Source: Paractinoplanes pyxinae (GTDB lineage: Bacteria > Actinomycetota > Actinomycetes > Mycobacteriales > Micromonosporaceae). From it: a stretch of DNA of 64,000 nucleotides. Location of the stretch: positions 150,029 to 214,028 of the forward strand of contig NZ_JAPNTZ010000020.1 of assembly GCF_026626335.1 (NCBI RefSeq), given 5' to 3'. This document shows positions 1-7,482 of the stretch, in pieces (the stretch's first letter is position 1; each line of letters opens with the position of its first letter). The notes under the pieces are model-generated. The model was given only the letters and a program-made list of their open reading frames with translations. It was not told the origin of the DNA and did no database searches. A program made the position numbers and the translations under genes.

Positions 1-2
1 CG

Positions 3-638
3 AAGTTCTACCTCGACGGGCTGACCCGGACCCTGACCACCACCGCCCCCGCCGTCCCGGCCACGGCCGGCTACGACGTCGCCGCCACCACCGACCTGGT
101 GTCCTTCGTGACCCGCTTCGACGCCGAGACCGTGCTCGTCGGCTATCCCAAGGCCCGCCTGTTCGTGGAGGCCAAGGGTTCCGACGACATGGACCTGTTC
201 GTGCTCGTGCAGAAGCTCGACCGGCACGGCACGCCGCTGCAGCAGTTCACGACGCCCAACCACGGCGCACGCCTGCACGATGTCACCGAACGCGGCGCGA
301 CGATCCTGCGGTACAAGGGCTCCGACGGACGGCTGCGGGTCTCTCTGCGCCACCTCGACGACGCCCTCTCCACCGACGACGTCCCGGCGCACACCTTCGA
401 CCGCGTCGAGAAACTGACTCCCGACCAGATCGTCGAGGTCGAGATCGACCTGTTGCCGATCGGCCTGATCTTCCACCCCGGCGAACAACTGCGGTTCGTC
501 GTCAGCAGCCGCAACCTGCTCGGCCCGATGATGCCCAACCTGGTCGAGTACGCCCCGGACAACGCCGGGCAGCACGTGATCCACACCGGCGGCGACCACG
601 CCTCGTATTTGCAGCTGCCGGCGCAAAGGCGGCATTGA
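3..638 (+). CDS. CocE/NonD-type hydrolase, C-terminal part only
   Basis: The frame is open from the first full codon of the window, so the N-terminal catalytic alpha/beta-hydrolase part lies upstream. The visible 211 residues look like the C-terminal jelly-roll (PepX_C) domain of X-Pro dipeptidyl-peptidase/CocE-family acyl hydrolases, with family-like stretches such as 'ARLFVEAKGSDDMDLF' early and 'FHPGEQLRFVVSSRN' plus 'HVIHTGGDHASYLQLP' at the end. In the family this domain packs on the catalytic domain and shapes the active site. The Ser-Asp-His triad is not visible here, so the substrate (peptide or ester) cannot be judged. A GC-rich hairpin follows the stop. Confidence 0.8.
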   Translation, partial: KFYLDGLTRTLTTTAPAVPATAGYDVAATTDLVSFVTRFDAETVLVGYPKARLFVEAKGSDDMDLFVLVQKLDRHGTPLQQFTTPNHGARLHDVTERGATILRYKGSDGRLRVSLRHLDDALSTDDVPAHTFDRVEKLTPDQIVEVEIDLLPIGLIFHPGEQLRFVVSSRNLLGPMMPNLVEYAPDNAGQHVIHTGGDHASYLQLPAQRRH

Positions 639-655
639 GGGACGAACGACAGACG

Positions 656-678
656 CCGGGCCCGGGTGACGGGCCCGG
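656..678 (+). terminator. GC-rich hairpin after the hydrolase gene
   Basis: CCGGGCCCG and CGGGCCCGG form a 9-bp perfect stem around the loop GGTGA, 18 bases after the hydrolase stop. There is no T-run, as is common for actinobacterial terminators. Terminator function is inferred from position and stem strength. Confidence 0.4.
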
Positions 679-799
679 GCACGGTGTCGCCGTCCGTGAC
701 AAAACGGGCGGCGCACGGTTGCCGGGCCGCGGATCGATCGGGACCATCATCGTCGCGATCCGGGTCGAACCGTCTGCGATAGGAAGGTTTCTACTTCAC

Positions 800-2569
800 G
801 TGCAGTCCATCCCCTCCCTGACCGGCGGCCTCAGCGGCGAGGCGGCCACCGCCGACCTCAGTGGGCGCCTGGTCGGCAACTCGTACGTTCTCGTCTGCCC
901 CGTCGGGCACGGCGCCACCGGGACAGTGTGGCGCGGCATCGACCGCAGCACGGGAGCCGACGTCGCCGTCAAGCTGTTGCACGAAGGGTTGCTGCGGCAG
1001 CCGAAACTGGTCATCCGGTTCGTGCAGGAGCGCACGATCCTGATGATGATGCGGCACGAGAACATCGTCGGCGTGCGTGACCTGTTCAGCGCGGGCGGCT
1101 CTCTCGCGCTGGTCATGGACTATGTGGCCGGTGGCAGCCTGCGCAATCACCTGCGCGCCGAGGGCACGCTCGCGCCGGCCGACGCGGCCGATCTGCTGGC
1201 TCAGGTGGCCGCCGCGCTGGCTCAGGCGCATGAGCTGGGTGTCGTGCATCGCGACGTCAAGCCCGACAACATCCTGCTGCAGGAGAACGACGGCCGTCTC
1301 GAGGTGCGTCTCACCGATTTCGGCATCGCGCGCGTCCTCGACACGGCCGGCCTGACCACGCCGCAGGCCATCGTCGGCACGCCGCACTACATGGCCCCGG
1401 AGGCGATTCAGGGCGAGGCCGTCCCCGCGTCCGATGTGTACTCCGCGGGCATCGTGCTCTACGAGCTTTTGACGGGCCTTCCCCCGTACGCCGGGGAGCC
1501 TCTGGCCGTTCTGCGGGGTCACCTGGACGAGACTCCTCAGCGACCCGCCGGCATGCCGCACGCCGCATGGGAGCTGATCGCGTGGTGTCTCGCCAAAGAC
1601 CCGGATCAGCGCCCCAGCACCGCCGAACTGGGCGCCGCGCTGCGCGAGCTGTCGCGCGAGACCGCCGGGGTGGCCGCGCTGCCGGCGTGCGGCGAGGCCA
1701 CGGTCGTCACCGGCGGCACCGCGCAGATCGGCCTGCGTGGGGTCTCCCACCCGTCCGTACGCCGGGAACCGTCACGCAAACGCCCGCGCAACGGTCCGCG
1801 GTCGTGGATGTGGCGGCGGCCGTGGGCGATGGTGGCGCTGCTGGCCGGGACGGTGGCGCTGTCCGGCTTCGGCGGCTTCAACGCGTGGCAGCTGCTCGAC
1901 TCGGGCGACACCCCGGCCGCGGCGGCCCCGCAGGTATCGGCTCCGGTCACGGCGTACGGCGCCATCGGCCCGACCGCAAGCAAAGCCGCGACGAGCAAGC
2001 CGGTGGCGCCGCTTCCGCCGCCGGTGAGCGGCAACGCCGGCGGCGCACCGGCCGAAATGCCACCCGGACTTCCCGCCGGATTGCCGGCCGGAAAGAACGG
2101 GGCGAGCGCCGCTCCGCAGCCGACCCGGCCCCCGGAACAGAAGGCCCCGGCCGGCGTCGGCGTCGGCGTGGGGGCGACGGCCGGCCCGGGTCAGGCTCAG
2201 GTAGAGGCCACGTTCGGCCCGTGGCGGTGCGGCGACCAGTACGACTGGGATCTCGGGCATCCGGTGCTGGCCCGGCCGTGCCACTCCCTGGGCGGCGATG
2301 TAAAGGTGATCGGCCAGATCGAGGCCATGCCCGGCGTCCAGGCCGACGTGGCGCTGACCCTGCGCGACGCCGACAGCGACGATGTGCTGGCCGGCCCGTA
2401 CACCTGCAAGGGTTTGATGTTCACGGACTTCGCGCTCAAGCACAGTTGCGGCCCGGTCGACCTGCAGCCGCCGCGCGGCCGCAAGCTGGTGCTGGTGCAG
2501 ACGTGGGAGTACACCCAGCGCCCGCTGCTACCGGGAGGCAAGGCCCGCGGCCCGGTGTTCAGCTGGTGA
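800..2569 (+). CDS. Transmembrane Ser/Thr protein kinase (PknB type)
   Basis: Hanks-type kinase of about 589 residues. The Gly loop GHGATG is at 36-41, the ATP-binding Lys at 58 (VAVK), the catalytic HRDVKPDN at 150-157, DFG at 173-175, then MAPEAI; all key residues are intact. After a basic juxtamembrane stretch comes one membrane segment at about 343-362, a Pro/Gly/Ala-rich linker, and an extracellular domain with four Cys. That domain is not PASTA-like and I do not recognise it. GTG at 800 is preferred because AGGAAGG lies 12 bases upstream; the frame is open further upstream to 635 but that part is low-complexity and unlike protein. Role inferred: membrane sensor kinase with a novel ectodomain. 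Confidence 0.9.
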   Translation: MQSIPSLTGGLSGEAATADLSGRLVGNSYVLVCPVGHGATGTVWRGIDRSTGADVAVKLLHEGLLRQPKLVIRFVQERTILMMMRHENIVGVRDLFSAGGSLALVMDYVAGGSLRNHLRAEGTLAPADAADLLAQVAAALAQAHELGVVHRDVKPDNILLQENDGRLEVRLTDFGIARVLDTAGLTTPQAIVGTPHYMAPEAIQGEAVPASDVYSAGIVLYELLTGLPPYAGEPLAVLRGHLDETPQRPAGMPHAAWELIAWCLAKDPDQRPSTAELGAALRELSRETAGVAALPACGEATVVTGGTAQIGLRGVSHPSVRREPSRKRPRNGPRSWMWRRPWAMVALLAGTVALSGFGGFNAWQLLDSGDTPAAAAPQVSAPVTAYGAIGPTASKAATSKPVAPLPPPVSGNAGGAPAEMPPGLPAGLPAGKNGASAAPQPTRPPEQKAPAGVGVGVGATAGPGQAQVEATFGPWRCGDQYDWDLGHPVLARPCHSLGGDVKVIGQIEAMPGVQADVALTLRDADSDDVLAGPYTCKGLMFTDFALKHSCGPVDLQPPRGRKLVLVQTWEYTQRPLLPGGKARGPVFSW

Positions 2570-2576
2570 GGGTGGT

Positions 2577-2609
2577 GAGGGGCGCGGCCGGACGGTAGCC
2601 GCGCCCCTC
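2577..2609. terminator. Bidirectional terminator between convergent genes
   Basis: GAGGGGCGCGGC and GCCGCGCCCCTC form a perfect 12-bp stem with a 9-base loop, placed exactly between the kinase stop and the stop of the convergent acetyltransferase gene. Without a T-run on either side it is probably a factor-independent actinobacterial hairpin serving both directions. Confidence 0.6.
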
Positions 2610-2626
2610 GTCGACCCGTCAGGAGA

Positions 2627-3229
2627 TCAGACGGCCCGCCACATCCGGAAGAACGGCGTGCCGTCGGGGAGCAGCATCTCGAACGGGTCCATGTCGGCGT
2701 AGCCGGTACGCCGGTAGAGGCGCACGTTGTTCTCGTTGGTCGCCTCGAGGTAGGCCGGCACCCCGGCCGCCTCGAGCTCGTCGTGCGTGCGCTTCATCAG
2801 CTCACCGCCCAGACCGTGGTGCTGGTGGTCCGGGTGCACGGCCAGGAAGGCCAGGTGCCAGTGCGCCTCGTGCGGGTGGTGCTTCTCGAACAGCAGATCG
2901 AGGGCGACGAACCGCTCGATGTAGTCACCGGCCAGCTCCCGCAGCCGCTCGTCGTACGCCTCGGGGTCGGGCGAGTCCTTGGTGTAGTCGAACCACACGG
3001 CGGTGGCGGCCAGGCCGCTGCCGTCGGGCAGGTCGATGACGTCGACCCGGCCGTACTTCTGGGCGTGCTCGGTCAGCAGCGTGAAGAAGTCGGCCATCAC
3101 CTTGAGGCGGTCCTCGAGCGGCGGCACCAGGTAGGCGTTCGCGTCGAGGTGGAAGAACGAGTGGCTGATCAGGTGCCCGACGGCAGGGATCTCCTCGTCA
3201 CGGGCGGGGCGGATCGGGGGGAACGTCAC
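2627..3229 (-). CDS. GNAT-family N-acetyltransferase
   Basis: A 200-residue GNAT protein. The acetyl-CoA binding core is visible as 'LAFLAVHPDHQHHGLGGELM' (motif A with the Q/R-x-x-G-x-G/A pyrophosphate loop as QHHGLGGEL), followed by 'YLEATNENNVRLYRRTGY', a typical motif B. The GTG start at 3229 overlaps the stop of the upstream permease gene by four bases (GTGA), which fixes the start and indicates translational coupling. The acyl acceptor is unknown; coupling with an amino-acid/amine permease suggests the imported compound or a product of it is acetylated, which is inference. Confidence 0.85.
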   Translation of the reverse strand: MTFPPIRPARDEEIPAVGHLISHSFFHLDANAYLVPPLEDRLKVMADFFTLLTEHAQKYGRVDVIDLPDGSGLAATAVWFDYTKDSPDPEAYDERLRELAGDYIERFVALDLLFEKHHPHEAHWHLAFLAVHPDHQHHGLGGELMKRTHDELEAAGVPAYLEATNENNVRLYRRTGYADMDPFEMLLPDGTPFFRMWRAV

Positions 3230-4761
3230 AGGTGGTCCTTCGGGTTGTCGGTGCTGGAGAGGGCGGCGGTGAACCCACCGGTGCCGGCGGCGGTCGAGCT
3301 GCGGGCGCCGAGGCCGATGCCCGCGTACACCTGGGGACGGCTGCCGCGCAGGATCAGGGCCCAGGCGATGCCGGCCACCAGCAGCAGGGCGAAGGCCAGC
3401 GGCACGACCCAGGTCGGCTTGCTGCCCTCCTCGACGCCGAACAGCGTCGCGATGTTGCTCAGGGCCAGGTACGACATCACGATGAGCAGGAGCGAGCCGA
3501 GCACCGGCGCGCCGAGCCGGTGCCACCAGTCCTCGCCCTCGGGGTGCTTGAGGAAGTAGCCGATGACCGCGAACGAGGTCAGCGTGATCAGCAGCAGAAC
3601 CCCGATGCCGCCGCCGCTGCCGCCCCAGAAGAACAGGTTGACCAGCGGGTCCCAGCCGGCGACGGCGTAGACGACGATGACCAGCAGGCCGAGGGCGCTC
3701 TGCACGAGCGAGCCGTTCTTGGGCGCGCCGGTGCCGGGCACGGTGCGGCCGAACGCGCGGGGCAGCACGCCCTCGCGGCCGAGCGAGAACATGTACCGGG
3801 CGATGATGTTGTGGAACGAGATCATCGCGGCGATCAGCGAGGTCAGGAACAGCGCGTAGCCGAGGTCGACGGCCCGGCCGCCGAGCTGGTCGGAGGCGAC
3901 GTTGAAGAACAGGTCGGGGCCCTCGTTGCCGGCCCGGCCGACGACGTCGTCACCGGCGGCCGAGATCATCGCCCACGCCGCGAAGCCGTACAGCACGGCG
4001 ATGAGGGCGATCGCGATGTACGTGGCCCGGGGCACCGTACGCCGCGGGTCGCGCGACTCCTCGCTGAACACCACCGACTGCTCGAACCCGACGAAGCCGG
4101 TGATGGCCATGGCCAGAAGCGCGCCCGAGCCCGAACCGACCAGGCTGCTCACGTCGACCGGGGCCGACGACGCGGTGAAGTTGGGCGAGAACAGGTCGGC
4201 CACGCTGAACGCGAAGACGACGACGATCTCGGCGACCAGCAGGGTGGCCAGCACCTTGCCGTTGACGGCCACGTCGCGCACGCCGAGCACCGCGGTCAGC
4301 GCCCAGACGATCAAGGCCAGCACCCACCACTGGATGTCGAGCCCGAACCACTTGTCGAACAGCGGCGAGGCGATGGCCCCGAATCCGCCGTACGCCGCGA
4401 TCTGGAACATGTTGTAGGCCAGCAGCGCCACCCAGGACGCGCCGACACCCAGCGGGCGGCCGATGCCCTGCGAGATGTACGCGTAGAAGGCGCCCGCGTT
4501 GGCGATGTGCCGGGCCATCGCGACGTAGCCCACGGCGAAGATCGCGAGGACCACGGCGACCGCCACGAACGCGATCGAGATGCTGGTCAGGCCCGTGACG
4601 GCGATGCCGGTGGGCACGACGCCGGCCACGACGGTGAGCGGCGCGGCGGCGGACATGACGAAGAAGACCACCGCGGCGACGCCGAGCCGGTCCTTGGCCA
4701 GCGCTGTGGACAGCTGGCTCTGCGGGGGTTTTGTTGCGGTCGAGGACACGCGTCTCTCCAT
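3226..4761 (-). CDS. APC-superfamily amino-acid/amine permease
   Basis: A 511-residue integral membrane protein with about 12 hydrophobic segments. The first helix region 'VVFFVMSAAAPLTVVAGVVP' is typical of the amino acid-polyamine-organocation family in actinobacteria, where it drives uptake of amino acids or amines across the cytoplasmic membrane. The ATG at 4761 is one option; GTG at 4749 (VSSTATK) has GGAGAG just upstream and may be the true start. It overlaps the acetyltransferase gene downstream. Substrate cannot be read from the sequence. Confidence 0.88.
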   Translation of the reverse strand: MERRVSSTATKPPQSQLSTALAKDRLGVAAVVFFVMSAAAPLTVVAGVVPTGIAVTGLTSISIAFVAVAVVLAIFAVGYVAMARHIANAGAFYAYISQGIGRPLGVGASWVALLAYNMFQIAAYGGFGAIASPLFDKWFGLDIQWWVLALIVWALTAVLGVRDVAVNGKVLATLLVAEIVVVFAFSVADLFSPNFTASSAPVDVSSLVGSGSGALLAMAITGFVGFEQSVVFSEESRDPRRTVPRATYIAIALIAVLYGFAAWAMISAAGDDVVGRAGNEGPDLFFNVASDQLGGRAVDLGYALFLTSLIAAMISFHNIIARYMFSLGREGVLPRAFGRTVPGTGAPKNGSLVQSALGLLVIVVYAVAGWDPLVNLFFWGGSGGGIGVLLLITLTSFAVIGYFLKHPEGEDWWHRLGAPVLGSLLLIVMSYLALSNIATLFGVEEGSKPTWVVPLAFALLLVAGIAWALILRGSRPQVYAGIGLGARSSTAAGTGGFTAALSSTDNPKDHL

Positions 4762-4795
4762 GAGGGGGTTGTGAAAGGGGGTTGTGGAGCGAGGC

Positions 4796-5446
4796 TCAGG
4801 CGCGACGGGCCATCACGGCGTCGCCCACCGCGGCCTCGGACTGGCTGATCAGCTCGAGCAGCATGGCCGGGAGACGGCGCTTGAGCTGGTCGAAGAGCTG
4901 TCCTCGGCCGCGCGCGTCGAGGGTGAGGAAGACATGCTGGTCGAGGCCGGTGGCCAGGATCAGGCCGGCCAGGACCAGGTCGGGGATGTCGAGCAGCTCG
5001 CCGCGGCCGATGAACGTGCGGATCCGGGTGGCGGGCCACCCGGCGATCATCGTGTCGGACGGGACGAACGAGACCTTGGAGCCGAACAGGCCGCGCTTCT
5101 CCTGCCGCTGCACGAGAGCGGAGCGGGCGAGGCGGCGTTCGACCAGGTCGGTGGCGACGCCGGTGGCCAGGAACGAGATCCAGTCGCGGACGGCGCGATG
5201 ATGTCCCTCGCGCAGCAGCTGGTCGAGCACGGCGGTGGCGGCGGGGTCGCCGGTCGGGCGGTCGTCGATGATCTGGATCTTGCCGTCCACGACGTCGACC
5301 CGGCGCCAGAGCACCAGTTCGCCGATGAGGGCGGACGCCATGCCCAGCCCCAGCGTCGCCGGGGAGAGCAGGCACTTGCCCTTGACCGAGTCATGGGCGG
5401 TGAGGAACAGATCATCGGCGAGGGGTAGCTGTGCCGAAGCGGTCAC
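4796..5446 (-). CDS. GPP34 (Golgi phosphoprotein 3-like) family protein
   Basis: A 216-residue soluble protein beginning 'LPLADDLFLTAHD', the signature of the GPP34/GOLPH3 family. Eukaryotic members bind phosphatidylinositol-4-phosphate at the Golgi; the actinobacterial members are frequent, mostly uncharacterised, and presumed to bind acidic membrane lipids. The fold-typical helix 'LLSPATLGLGMASALIGELVLWRRV' region is present (residues about 26-50). It lies 35 bases upstream of the permease gene and may be co-transcribed with it. Role beyond lipid binding is unknown. Confidence 0.82.
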   Translation of the reverse strand: MTASAQLPLADDLFLTAHDSVKGKCLLSPATLGLGMASALIGELVLWRRVDVVDGKIQIIDDRPTGDPAATAVLDQLLREGHHRAVRDWISFLATGVATDLVERRLARSALVQRQEKRGLFGSKVSFVPSDTMIAGWPATRIRTFIGRGELLDIPDLVLAGLILATGLDQHVFLTLDARGRGQLFDQLKRRLPAMLLELISQSEAAVGDAVMARRA

Positions 5447-5791
5447 GGCACGTCTCCTCTCGGTTCGGTGTCACAAGGGGTTACTTCGGCCTTCCCCGCC
5501 AGGTGATTACCGAAAGTGATGCTCGCGGCTTATAGCGAACGTTACGGTGTGCGCCCCCCAGAACGACATCGCGTAGCATGCCAGCGTGGTCAACTGAGCG
5601 CAATGTCCTCATCAGACAAAGTTTTAGTCCGATGTGGCACGAGCTTCGATGCATCGTGCATCAACTCTCTGACCTGCATCTTTGCCGAGCCATCAAAAGG
5701 CGCGTAAAGGACTGTTAACGTTTTAATAGACGCCTGTCCATGCATTTGGCGTACCCCGGTCGAGGAACGTCGATGACCCTGAGCGTCAATG

Positions 5792-5829
5792 ACGCAGAGT
5801 GCCTTCCCGATCGCTCTTGCACTCTGCGT
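5792..5829 (+). promoter_or_regulatory. Long hairpin in the TerC upstream region
   Basis: ACGCAGAGTGC and GCACTCTGCGT form a perfect 11-bp stem with a 16-base loop, about 165 bases before the TerC start. As both flanking genes point away from it, it cannot be a terminator of either; it may be part of a 5' leader, a small RNA terminator or a protein-binding site. Confidence 0.4.
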
Positions 5830-5842
5830 AGTCACCGCCGGG

Positions 5843-5928
5843 AGCAATCGGGGCGAGCGCCGCGAAAGGGCCGCAGCCGCGTCAGCGGCCGGTAAAGTCG
5901 CAGGTGGGCGGCGGATTGCTCAGCAATC
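5843..5928 (+). promoter_or_regulatory. Mutually exclusive pairing elements in the TerC leader
   Basis: AGCAATC occurs at 5843-5849 and again at 5922-5928; GATTGCT at 5914-5920 is complementary to both. It can therefore pair with the distal copy (closing a GC-rich internal domain) or in part with the adjacent copy, an arrangement typical of switching leaders. Riboswitch function is only inferred. Confidence 0.3.
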
Positions 5929-5936
5929 TCCCAGGG

Positions 5937-5972
5937 TAAGCGGGGACGATTGATCGGTTGCCGCCCCGCTTA
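5937..5972 (+). promoter_or_regulatory. Hairpin just upstream of the TerC ribosome site
   Basis: TAAGCGGGG and CCCCGCTTA form a perfect 9-bp stem with an 18-base loop, ending 6 bases before the GGAGG (5979-5983) of the TerC gene. It could gate access to the ribosome site. I could not find the conserved core of the manganese yybP-ykoY riboswitch that precedes many TerC genes. Confidence 0.35.
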
Positions 5973-5993
5973 TCGCCCGGAGGTTCCCCACCC

Positions 5994-6995
5994 ATGCTTG
6001 AGGTCACCGCGCTCGGCTGGACGCTGACCATCGGAGTCATCGTCGCCCTGCTCGCCCTCGATCTCGCCGTCGGCGTGTTCCGGCCGCACGCCGTCGGCTT
6101 CCGCGAAGCGGCTGTCTGGTCGGTCTTCTACATCGCGGTCGCCGTCGCGTTCGGTGTCGTGTTCGGCCAGGTCGCCGGATGGGACTTCGGCGCCGAGTAC
6201 TTCGCCGGCTACATCGTCGAGAAGAGCCTGTCCGTCGACAACCTGTTCGTGTTCGTGATCATCATGGCCACGTTCGCCGTGCCCGAGAAGTATCAGCAGG
6301 AGGTGCTGACCTTCGGCATCATCATCGCGCTGGTGCTGCGGGTCATCTTCATCGCGCTCGGCGCGACGCTGCTCAACCTGTTCTCGTTCATGTTCCTGAT
6401 CTTCGGCCTGGTCCTGATCTTCACGGCCGTCCAGCTGTTCCGGCATCGCGATGTGGATCCCGACGTCGAGGACAACGCCCTGGTGAAGTTCAGCCGCCGG
6501 GTCCTGCCGGTCACCGACGACTACATCGGCGGCAAGATGATCACGAAGGTGGACGGCCGCCGGGTCGTCACGCCGATGCTCATCGTGCTGATCGCGATCG
6601 GCAGCTCCGACCTGCTGTTCGCGCTCGACTCGATCCCGGCCGTCTTCGGCGTCACCAACGAGGCGTACATCGTCTTCGTGGCCAACGCGTTCGCGCTGCT
6701 CGGCCTGCGTGCCCTCTTCTTCCTGGTCAAGGGCCTGCTCGACCGTCTGGTGTACCTGTCCGCCGGGCTGTCGGTCATCCTGGCCTTCATCGGCGTCAAG
6801 CTGGTGCTGCACTGGCTGCACGTCGACATCAACACCTCGGTGCCCGAGATCCCGACGCCGCTGTCGCTGGGTGTCATCATCGGCGTCCTGGCCGTCACCA
6901 CGGTCGCCAGCCTGATGAAGTCCAAGCGGGACCCGGACACCAAGGCGCACGCCGGCAGCCTGCGAGGGCGGTCGGAGGAGCGGCAGAGACGCTGA
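5994..6995 (+). CDS. TerC/Alx-family integral membrane protein
   Basis: A 333-residue membrane protein with about eight hydrophobic segments and the TerC-family stretches 'AGYIVEKSLSVDNLFVFVII' and 'SSDLLFALDSIPAVFGVT', which carry the conserved intramembrane Asp/Glu residues. TerC/Alx proteins are linked to manganese export, pH response and metalation of exported proteins. ATG 5994 follows GGAGG by 10 bases, so an upstream in-frame TTG (5958), inside the leader hairpin, is rejected. A strong terminator follows. Regulation may act through the structured leader. Confidence 0.93.
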   Translation: MLEVTALGWTLTIGVIVALLALDLAVGVFRPHAVGFREAAVWSVFYIAVAVAFGVVFGQVAGWDFGAEYFAGYIVEKSLSVDNLFVFVIIMATFAVPEKYQQEVLTFGIIIALVLRVIFIALGATLLNLFSFMFLIFGLVLIFTAVQLFRHRDVDPDVEDNALVKFSRRVLPVTDDYIGGKMITKVDGRRVVTPMLIVLIAIGSSDLLFALDSIPAVFGVTNEAYIVFVANAFALLGLRALFFLVKGLLDRLVYLSAGLSVILAFIGVKLVLHWLHVDINTSVPEIPTPLSLGVIIGVLAVTTVASLMKSKRDPDTKAHAGSLRGRSEERQRR

Positions 6996-7010
6996 TCCGC
7001 AGACGAAGAA

Positions 7011-7041
7011 GTCGGCCGGGTCTGCCCCGGCCGGCTTTTTT
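7011..7041 (+). terminator. Rho-independent terminator of the TerC gene
   Basis: A 10-bp stem (one G-T pair), GTCGGCCGGG with CCCGGCCGGC, a 5-base loop TCTGC and a run of six T (7036-7041). It starts 15 bases after the TerC stop and is the clearest T-run terminator in the window. Confidence 0.9.
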
Positions 7042-7054
7042 GGTGGTGCGGGCG

Positions 7055-7312
7055 TCAGCCCAGGTAGCCGCCCATTCCGGCGGTCTGGCGGTTGGCGCTC
7101 TGCAGGCGAGCGGCGTCCTGCCGGTAGAGGATCTCCCGGATGACCTCGGTCTCCTCGTTGCTGTGGCGGGAGAGGAGCTGGTCGAGCTCGGCGCGCTCGG
7201 AGGTGGTGCGGAACGACGCGAGCTCGTCGGCGAGCCGGCGGTTGGCGACGCGCATGGTGCGGCGGTTCGCCAGCGCCGTGCGGGCGTCGCGAAGCTTGGT
7301 CGTGAACTGCAT
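7055..7312 (-). CDS. Small helical protein of unknown function
   Basis: 85 residues, beginning MQFTTKLRDARTALANRRT. ATG 7312 has AAGGAGA 7 bases upstream, which excludes the longer frame running back to 7438. The protein is rich in Arg, Glu, Leu and Ala with a regular helical pattern, has no signal peptide or membrane segment, and ends in a flexible 'TAGMGGYLG' tail. I do not recognise a family. It is convergent with the TerC gene across its terminator. Confidence 0.7.
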   Translation of the reverse strand: MQFTTKLRDARTALANRRTMRVANRRLADELASFRTTSERAELDQLLSRHSNEETEVIREILYRQDAARLQSANRQTAGMGGYLG

Positions 7313-7482
7313 GGCCGTCTCCTTAACGGATAGTGATGGCGATAGGCCTCGTCGCCTTCTTCTACAACGTTCCAGGAGCGACGCTTCATCCCCAAATCGC
7401 GCAGGTAAACAGTGGGATACGGGCGTGACGGGGGCCACCGGATTCCTGTAGCCGGGATCACTGTCCGTGGCGTCGTGGCTGG

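Larger units (their letters stand above)
5447..5993. other. Divergent intergenic region: AT-richer segment plus TerC leader
   Basis: 547 bases without a convincing gene, between divergent GPP34 and TerC genes. The part from about 5500 to 5790 is clearly less GC-rich than the rest (runs such as GTTAACGTTTTAATA) and contains the palindrome GATGCA-TCG-TGCATC at 5648-5662. Short open frames here (5516-5707 plus, 5590-5847 minus) lack domain sense, coding-like third-position GC and good ribosome sites. The part from 5792 on can form ordered hairpins that end at the TerC ribosome site and is listed separately. Confidence 0.6.

Noticed and set aside
635..799. N-terminal extension of the Ser/Thr kinase from 635
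   Set aside because: Overlaps the hydrolase stop and a hairpin; the translated part is low-complexity, and GTG 800 has a good ribosome site.
5590..5847. 85-codon minus-strand frame in the TerC/GPP34 spacer
   Set aside because: No ribosome site, no family resemblance, non-coding third-position pattern.
5792..5993. yybP-ykoY manganese riboswitch before TerC
   Set aside because: The conserved core of that class was not found by eye, so only an unnamed structured leader is reported.
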